DNA from: Elusimicrobiota bacterium
GTDB taxonomy: Bacteria > Elusimicrobiota > Elusimicrobia > FEN-1173
Direction: 5' to 3'
Assembly (NCBI GenBank): GCA_016207625.1
Contig: JACQPF010000387.1
Coordinates: 1 to 9,852 of the forward strand
Length of the DNA: 9,852 nt
In this document: piece after piece, positions 5,278 to 9,852 of the stretch
Position numbering within the stretch: the stretch's first letter is position 1
How the letters are laid out: each line of letters begins with the position of its first letter
Position numbers and translations under genes: made by a program
Notes under the pieces: generated by a model
The model's database searches: none
What the model was told of the DNA's origin: nothing
The model's input: the letters and a program-made list of their open reading frames with translations, nothing else

Positions 5278-7045
5278 GCGGCGCGTCCTCTTCACGCCCC
5301 AGGGCGAGCTTCGGATGAGGGCTTTGACGATCCTCATCGCGGCGGGTTTTTCGGTGCTGGTCTTTCGCCTGTTTCAATTGCAGATCTTCCGCGGCCCGGA
5401 AATGCTTCGCCTGGCGGAGATCAACCGCACGCAGATCATACCCCTCTCGGCGCCGCGCGGACTGGTGATGGACCGCCACGGGGACATCCTCTTGGACAAC
5501 GCGCCGAATTTCTCCTTGTTTTATTCCAAGCCGGCCGCATCACAGACCGAGGAGGAACGAAACCTGGAGCGGGAGCTCGTCCGATGGTTCCCGAAACAAG
5601 AGACGGTTCTCCGGCGCAAGCTCAACGAGGCGCGCCGGACAGGGAAGATGACGCGCGTTCTGGGCGGCATCGAGCGGTCCACGGCGCTGGCGTTGATCGA
5701 GAAGAAGCTCGCCCTCCCCGGGGTCAACGTGGTCGTGGAGCCTCAGCGCCGGTCCCGGCACGGCGCTTTCGGAAGCCATTTGCTGGGGTACGTGGACGAG
5801 ATCAACCCGGCCGAGCTGGAACGACGGCAGGACCAGAAGTACAGGATCGGCCAGCTGATCGGGAAAACCGGCATGGAACGGATGTATGACGGGTCCCTCC
5901 GCGGGGAAGACGGCGGCCTCCAATTCGAGATGAACGCCTCCGGCCGTCACGTCCAGGTGATCCGGCGCATCCCGTCCCAATCGGGGATGCACTTGTTCTT
6001 GACGGTGGACCGGTCCCTTCAAGAGGCCGCGGAAACCGGTCTGGCGGCTTCTCCTTCTCAGCGGGGAGCGGCGGTGGCGATGGACCCGCGGACCGGCGCG
6101 GTGCTGGCCTTGGCCAGCGCGCCGGAATTCGATCCGTCCGTCGATGTGTCCAGGCATCTCGGGGACCCGCGCCTGCCCATGTTCAACCGGGCGCTCCAGG
6201 GCAGTTACCCGCCGGGGTCCGTGTTCAAGATCATGACGGCCGCCGCGGGGCTCGAATCGGTGAAATGGGACGTCCATAAGACGTATTATTGCCCCGGGGT
6301 GTTCCGGCTGGGCGCCAAGGAATTCGGCTGCTGGGACACGCATCATTGGCGGGACTTCAAAGGGGCCGTGGCCATGTCCTGCAACGTGTATTTTTTCAAC
6401 ATGGGCCTGCGGATGGGGCCGGATCCCATCGAGCAGATGGCCCGGGCTTTCGGCCTGGGAGAGAAAACGGGGATCGACCTGCCGTCCGAATCGCTGGGGC
6501 TTATACCCGGGCGGGCCTGGAAACAGCGGGCGCGCAAGGACCTTTGGTACGACGGCGACACGGTGAACTTCTCCATCGGACAAGGGGCGGTTTCCGTGAC
6601 GCCGATCCAAGTGGCCGTCATGCTGTCGGCGGTGGCCAACGGCGGGACGGTGTGGGAGCCCTTCGTGATGGACCACATCGTCGACCGGGAAGGCCAGGTC
6701 CTTTATCAGCACCAGCCCAAGGCCCGGAAAAAAGTGGTCCTCTCTTCCCGCACGTGGACGCAGCTTCATCGATCCTTGCAGGCGGTGGTCCTCGAGGGGA
6801 GCGGACGGGGCCTCCAGAGGCCCGATCTGGTGTTGGGCGCCAAAACGGGAACCGCGCAAAACCCACACGGGAAAGACCACGCTTGGTTCGTGGCTTACGG
6901 GGGGCTTCCCGACCAGGAGCCCTCTTTGGCGGTGGTGGTTTTCGTGGAGAACGGCGGCCGGGGCTCTGTTGCGGGAGGGCCGATTACGCGGGCCATCGTC
7001 AACGCGGCGTTTCCGAAGCCGCCGGTCATGGAGGTGCGGCCGTGA
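5267..7045 (+). CDS. mrdA: Penicillin-binding protein 2 (elongasome transpeptidase)
   Basis: This class B penicillin-binding protein crosslinks new peptidoglycan during elongation, paired with RodA. The 592-residue product (from TTG 5267) has one N-terminal membrane helix (about 18-38), then the pedestal region beginning with APRGLVMDRHGDILLDN (residues 62-78). Later pedestal blocks are GSHLLGYVDEIN and IGKTGMERMYDGSLRGEDG. The transpeptidase domain carries all three active-site motifs: SxxK as S318-V-F-K321 in PPGSVFKIM, SxN as S371-C-N373, and KTG as K526-T-G528 within AKTGTAQNPHGKDHAWF. Other PBP2 landmarks are GEKTGIDLPSE, GDTVNFSIGQGAVSVTPIQ and VVVFVENGGRGS. The length is slightly below E. 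coli PBP2 (633). Its stop overlaps the rodA GTG start by four bases. The exact start (5267, 5270 or 5315) is uncertain; the identity is not. Confidence 0.95.
   Translation: MLIERRVLFTPQGELRMRALTILIAAGFSVLVFRLFQLQIFRGPEMLRLAEINRTQIIPLSAPRGLVMDRHGDILLDNAPNFSLFYSKPAASQTEEERNLERELVRWFPKQETVLRRKLNEARRTGKMTRVLGGIERSTALALIEKKLALPGVNVVVEPQRRSRHGAFGSHLLGYVDEINPAELERRQDQKYRIGQLIGKTGMERMYDGSLRGEDGGLQFEMNASGRHVQVIRRIPSQSGMHLFLTVDRSLQEAAETGLAASPSQRGAAVAMDPRTGAVLALASAPEFDPSVDVSRHLGDPRLPMFNRALQGSYPPGSVFKIMTAAAGLESVKWDVHKTYYCPGVFRLGAKEFGCWDTHHWRDFKGAVAMSCNVYFFNMGLRMGPDPIEQMARAFGLGEKTGIDLPSESLGLIPGRAWKQRARKDLWYDGDTVNFSIGQGAVSVTPIQVAVMLSAVANGGTVWEPFVMDHIVDREGQVLYQHQPKARKKVVLSSRTWTQLHRSLQAVVLEGSGRGLQRPDLVLGAKTGTAQNPHGKDHAWFVAYGGLPDQEPSLAVVVFVENGGRGSVAGGPITRAIVNAAFPKPPVMEVRP
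7030..7035 (+). promoter_or_regulatory. Strong ribosome-binding site that fixes the rodA GTG start
   Basis: GGAGGT lies six bases before GTG 7042, inside the last codons of mrdA. The rodA frame stays open far upstream through mrdA, so this site decides the start. Confidence 0.8.
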
Positions 7046-8415
7046 GCGTGGAGATCACCCCCCGGTTTTTCCGGTCGGGCCACGAATCCTGGCTTTCGCG
7101 GTTCATGGCGCGGCTGGATTGGCAGCTCATGGGCGCGGCTCTTGCGCTGGCTTTGATGGGGCTGTTCTTCATCTATTCGGCCACGTTCCGGAGCGGGCAT
7201 GGGAACTCCTATTTGGTGCGGCAATCCGTGGGGATCGTCATCGGGCTGCTCGGAATGTTGTTCTTTGTCGCGCTTCCGTACCAAGTCCTTCAGACCTATG
7301 CGCGCTGGGTGTATGGGTTCAGCATTGCGCTCCTGATCGGCGTGTTGATCTTCGGCGCGCGGCTGAGAGGAAGCCGGTCCTGGTTTGACCTCCACTTCTT
7401 TTACTTCCAGCCGGTGGAGATCACACGCCTGGCGCTGACCGTGGCCGTGGCCGCATACGCGGACGCGTATCCCCGCGGATTGCGCGAGTGGCAGGGGCTC
7501 ATCGTTCCGCTGCTGATGGCGGGATTGCACCTGGGGTTGATCCTCCTCCAGCCGGACCTCTCCAGCGCCATCGTGCTCGGGCCCATGATGCTGGCGCTGC
7601 TCTTCGCGGCGGAGGCGCCCGTGTCCGTGTTGGTGGCCTTCCTTGTGATGGGCGGCCTGGCGCTCGGGATCCCGCTTGCGGACACGTATTTCACCCTCGC
7701 GGGGGACCACTTCCAAGGGCACCCGATCCTCGCTTTGGTGCGGAGCGCCTTCCTGGGGAAGAACGAGTTCTATCAGGTGTGGGCGGGCTTCTGCGGGGTC
7801 CTTTGCGTGGGATGGTGGTTCCTGCGGAAATGGCGCGTCTTGATCCCGGGGGCGGCCCTCCTGTGCGCTCTGGCGGTGATCGTGTCGGGCGTGGGCGGCT
7901 CTTTCATGGTCAAGAAAGCCCTGAAAGACTATCAAAGGAAGCGGCTCATCGCTTTCGTCGATCCGGCCCTGGACCCGTTGGGCGCGGGCTACAACATCCT
8001 TCAGTCGGAAATCGCCATTGGTTCCGGCCGATTTTTTGGAAAGGGGTATCTCTCCGGCAGCCAGACGCAGCTGGGCTTTTTGCCGGAGAAGCACAACGAC
8101 TTCATCTTCTCCCTGGTGGCGGAGGAGTTGGGATTCGTGGGGGCGCTGTTCGTCCTGCTGGTCTTTTTTTCAGTGGCCTGGCGGGCGTACGACATCGCCG
8201 GCAAGGCCCGGGACCGCTTCGGGCGCTACCTGGCCATCTCCCTCGGGACCTTCTTCGCGTTTTCAGGGTTCATCAACATTGGAATGGTGATGGGCCTCAT
8301 GCCCGTCACGGGACTGCCTTTGCCGTTCCTCTCCTACGGCGGGTCGTCCATCGTGGGCGCCTTCTTGGCGGTGGGGATTCTGTTGTCGATTCACTTAAGG
8401 AGATACATTCTCTAG
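7042..8415 (+). CDS. rodA: Peptidoglycan glycosyltransferase RodA (SEDS family)
   Basis: RodA polymerises lipid II into glycan strands and works as a pair with PBP2. The GTG start overlaps the mrdA stop (GTGA). SEDS landmarks in order are GARLRGSRSW (105-114), YFQPVEITRLAL (121-132), the extracellular QPDL with D172 (170-173), and KDYQRKRLIAFVDPALDPLGAGYNILQSEIAIGSG (295-329), whose DPxxDPLGAGY loop holds the essential aspartate region. They continue with FGKGYLSGSQTQLGFLPEKHNDFIFSLVAEELGF, INIGMVMGLMPVTGLPLPFLSYGGSS, and the basic C terminus. The protein has 457 residues against 370 in E. coli. Most of the surplus lies between QPDL and DYQRKR, a distance of 126 residues here and about 48 in E. 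coli. The added stretch (about 212-289) includes two extra hydrophobic segments (about 247-261 and 266-288) separated by RKWR. All key motifs are present, so activity is expected. Confidence 0.96.
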   Translation: MSVEITPRFFRSGHESWLSRFMARLDWQLMGAALALALMGLFFIYSATFRSGHGNSYLVRQSVGIVIGLLGMLFFVALPYQVLQTYARWVYGFSIALLIGVLIFGARLRGSRSWFDLHFFYFQPVEITRLALTVAVAAYADAYPRGLREWQGLIVPLLMAGLHLGLILLQPDLSSAIVLGPMMLALLFAAEAPVSVLVAFLVMGGLALGIPLADTYFTLAGDHFQGHPILALVRSAFLGKNEFYQVWAGFCGVLCVGWWFLRKWRVLIPGAALLCALAVIVSGVGGSFMVKKALKDYQRKRLIAFVDPALDPLGAGYNILQSEIAIGSGRFFGKGYLSGSQTQLGFLPEKHNDFIFSLVAEELGFVGALFVLLVFFSVAWRAYDIAGKARDRFGRYLAISLGTFFAFSGFINIGMVMGLMPVTGLPLPFLSYGGSSIVGAFLAVGILLSIHLRRYIL

Positions 8416-8422
8416 GTTTGAA

Positions 8423-8436
8423 GAGTCGGAGGACTC
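8423..8436 (+). promoter_or_regulatory. Small hairpin presenting the rng Shine-Dalgarno
   Basis: GAGTC (8423-8427) and GACTC (8432-8436) are perfect reverse complements enclosing a GGAG tetraloop (8428-8431), one base before the ATG at 8438. The Shine-Dalgarno GGAGGA (8428-8433) lies in the loop and the first bases of the right arm. Folding would present or partly hide the ribosome-binding site. A five-pair stem can arise by chance. Confidence 0.4.
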
Positions 8437-8437
8437 C

Positions 8438-9852
8438 ATGAAAAAAGAAATTTTAGCAAACGTCATGCCGGAAGAAACGCGCGTCGCGGTCTTGGAGGAC
8501 GGCCACCTGGTGGAATTCTTCATCGAGCGGCCCGCCCTCGGCATGGCGAAGTTGGTGGGAAACATCTATAAGGGCCGGATCGAAAACGTCCTGCCCGGCA
8601 TTTCCAGCGCGTTCGTCAACGTGGGGTTTGAGAAGAACGCCTACCTCTATGTGACGGACGTGGTGTCGGATTCCAAGGACCGCCACATCGAAAAAATGCT
8701 CCAGCGCGGACACAACATCATGGTCCAGGTGGCCAAGGAGGCCATCGGCACCAAGGGGATGAAGGTGACGATGGACATCTCGCTGCCCGGCCGCTACCTC
8801 ATCTACATGCCCAAGAGCGAGCACATCGGCGTCTCCAAGAACATCGAAGATCACGCCGAGAGGGACCGCCTCAAGAAAATCGTGGACGAGATGAAAATGC
8901 CCGGCGGCGTCATCGTCCGGACGGAGGCGGAGGGCGCCGAAGAGCGGGAGCTGAAGCGGGAGATGCGCTACCTCCTGCGCTTGTGGGAGAACGTCCAGCG
9001 GAAGTTCGAATCGTCCCCGCCCGGCACCCTCATCCACCGCGAGCTCGGCCTCACCTTCCAGGTGGCGCGGGACCTCCTCACCGAGGAGGCGCAGATCTTC
9101 CTCGTCGACGATAAAGAGGAGTTCCGGGACGTCCGCGGCTTCGTCGACATGCTGGCGCCCGAGCTGTCCGAGCGCGTTCAGCACTACACGGGGCGCACGC
9201 CCATCTTCCAGGCGTTCGGCGTGGACCGGGAGCTGGCGAAGATCCGCCAGCAGAGGATCGACCTGCCCTCCGGCGGCTACATCATCATCCAGGAGGCCGA
9301 GTCCCTCTGCGCCATCGACGTCAACACGGGCAAGTTCATCGGCCATCGCTCGCAGGAGGAGACCGTCACGGCCACCAACATCGAGGCGGCGGCCGAAGTG
9401 GCCCGACAGCTGCGTTTGCGGAACATCGGCGGCATCATCGTCATCGACTTCATCGACATGCGCCGCCGGCGCAACCAGCACAAGGTGGTCGATTGTCTGC
9501 AGGACGGCTGCCGGGGCGACCGGGCCAAGATCAAGATCCTGCCGATCACGCGGCTGGGCCTGGTGGAAATGACCCGGGAGCGCCGCCGCGAATCCCTGCT
9601 CTCGCTCTTGTCCGAGCCCTGCCACGAATGCGACGGGAGCGGATCGGTCCTCTCGCGCGAGTCCATCTACCTGAAGATCCAGAAGGAGATCCTGGAGCTC
9701 ACTCAAGGGCGGAGCGACGGGCACCTCAAGCTCACCTTGCCGACCGTCGTGGGGGATTTCGTCCGCGAGCGCCAGGAACGGCTGGAGAAAATCATCCGCC
9801 GGCCCGTGAAGATCTCGACGGACCAGACCCTGGCCTGGGAGGACTACCGGAT
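8438..9852 (+). CDS. rng: Ribonuclease G/E family endoribonuclease, 3' end missing
   Basis: RNase G/E enzymes cut single-stranded RNA at AU-rich sites in the cytoplasm, maturing rRNA and starting mRNA decay. ATG 8438 follows GGAGGA (8428-8433). The frame runs 471 codons to the window edge without a stop. Visible parts are an N-terminal domain with an embedded S1 fold (about 38-120, including LVGNIYKGRIENVLPGISSAFVN and KNAYLYVTD), a 5'-sensor/RNase H-like region, the catalytic aspartates D294 in CAIDVNTGKF and D337 in IVIDFIDMRRR, and the zinc-link C395-HE-C398 followed by DGSGS. E. coli RNase G has 489 residues, so perhaps only a few tens are missing. The absence so far of an RNase E-type disordered tail favours RNase G, but a longer C terminus past the edge cannot be excluded. 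It starts 22 bases after rodA, so it is probably in the same operon. Confidence 0.94.
   Translation, partial: MKKEILANVMPEETRVAVLEDGHLVEFFIERPALGMAKLVGNIYKGRIENVLPGISSAFVNVGFEKNAYLYVTDVVSDSKDRHIEKMLQRGHNIMVQVAKEAIGTKGMKVTMDISLPGRYLIYMPKSEHIGVSKNIEDHAERDRLKKIVDEMKMPGGVIVRTEAEGAEERELKREMRYLLRLWENVQRKFESSPPGTLIHRELGLTFQVARDLLTEEAQIFLVDDKEEFRDVRGFVDMLAPELSERVQHYTGRTPIFQAFGVDRELAKIRQQRIDLPSGGYIIIQEAESLCAIDVNTGKFIGHRSQEETVTATNIEAAAEVARQLRLRNIGGIIVIDFIDMRRRRNQHKVVDCLQDGCRGDRAKIKILPITRLGLVEMTRERRRESLLSLLSEPCHECDGSGSVLSRESIYLKIQKEILELTQGRSDGHLKLTLPTVVGDFVRERQERLEKIIRRPVKISTDQTLAWEDYR

Noticed and set aside
5540..6880. 446-codon open frame on the minus strand opposite mrdA, and a 399-codon one at 6895-8094
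   Set aside because: Both are antisense shadows of mrdA and rodA, with low-complexity Arg/His/Pro-rich translations and no recognisable domains.
8383..8409. Possible promoter TTGTCG ... TACATT before rng
   Set aside because: Each hexamer matches only four of six consensus bases and the spacer is 15 bases, too short to be convincing.
6289..8415. A 708-codon open frame that would extend rodA back through mrdA
   Set aside because: The upstream 251 codons are mrdA read in the wrong frame and resemble no SEDS sequence. A strong GGAGGT and the GTG at 7042 give a normal RodA start.
8453..9724. Long open frame of 423 codons on the minus strand opposite rng
   Set aside because: It lies wholly antisense to an unmistakable RNase G/E. 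Codon bias in GC-rich genes commonly leaves such shadows, and the translation shows only repetitive His/Asp/Leu/Val composition.

Overview
The window is a gene-dense bacterial chromosomal segment, GC-rich by eye. Eleven protein genes all read on the + strand, with gaps of 0-34 bases or short overlaps everywhere except one 127-base gap between mreB and mreC. I see no mobile elements, tRNA or rRNA genes, CRISPR arrays or signs of recent transfer. The full MreBCD-PBP2-RodA set implies a rod-shaped or elongating, peptidoglycan-containing bacterium. The phylum cannot be fixed from the sequence alone. The gene order, the zinc-type S4 and the high GC would fit a deep-branching Gram-negative-type lineage such as Elusimicrobiota, but that is only a guess.

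Region 1 (1-2737) is the distal part of the 'alpha' ribosomal operon: the 3' end of rpsM (S13), then rpsK (S11), rpsD (S4), rpoA (RNA polymerase alpha) and rplQ (L17). The order is the classical bacterial one. S13 and S11 carry low-complexity Ala/Pro/Lys tails, and S4 keeps a four-cysteine zinc site and has an extra C-terminal segment.

Region 2 (2761-8415) is the elongasome: mreB begins only 23 bases after rplQ, followed by mreC, mreD, mrdA (PBP2) and rodA. MreB filaments (cytoplasm), MreC and MreD (membrane scaffold), PBP2 (transpeptidase) and RodA (SEDS glycosyltransferase) together build side-wall peptidoglycan. mreC/mreD, mreD/mrdA and mrdA/rodA all overlap, which suggests translational coupling. 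mreC and mrdA appear to use TTG starts and rodA a GTG start.

Region 3 (8438-end) is rng, an RNase G/E-family endoribonuclease cut off by the window edge. Both catalytic aspartates and the CxxC zinc-link are visible.

The genes could form one long transcriptional unit joining translation, transcription, cell-wall elongation and RNA processing. The mreB-mreC gap is the one place where a terminator, attenuator or new promoter might divide it. This is a conserved housekeeping region. I found no unknown multi-gene system. The points most worth a second look are a RodA with about 78 extra residues predicted to add two membrane helices, possible alternative RNA structures around the mreC ribosome-binding site, a hairpin presenting the rng Shine-Dalgarno, and the direct joining of the alpha operon to the cell-shape genes.
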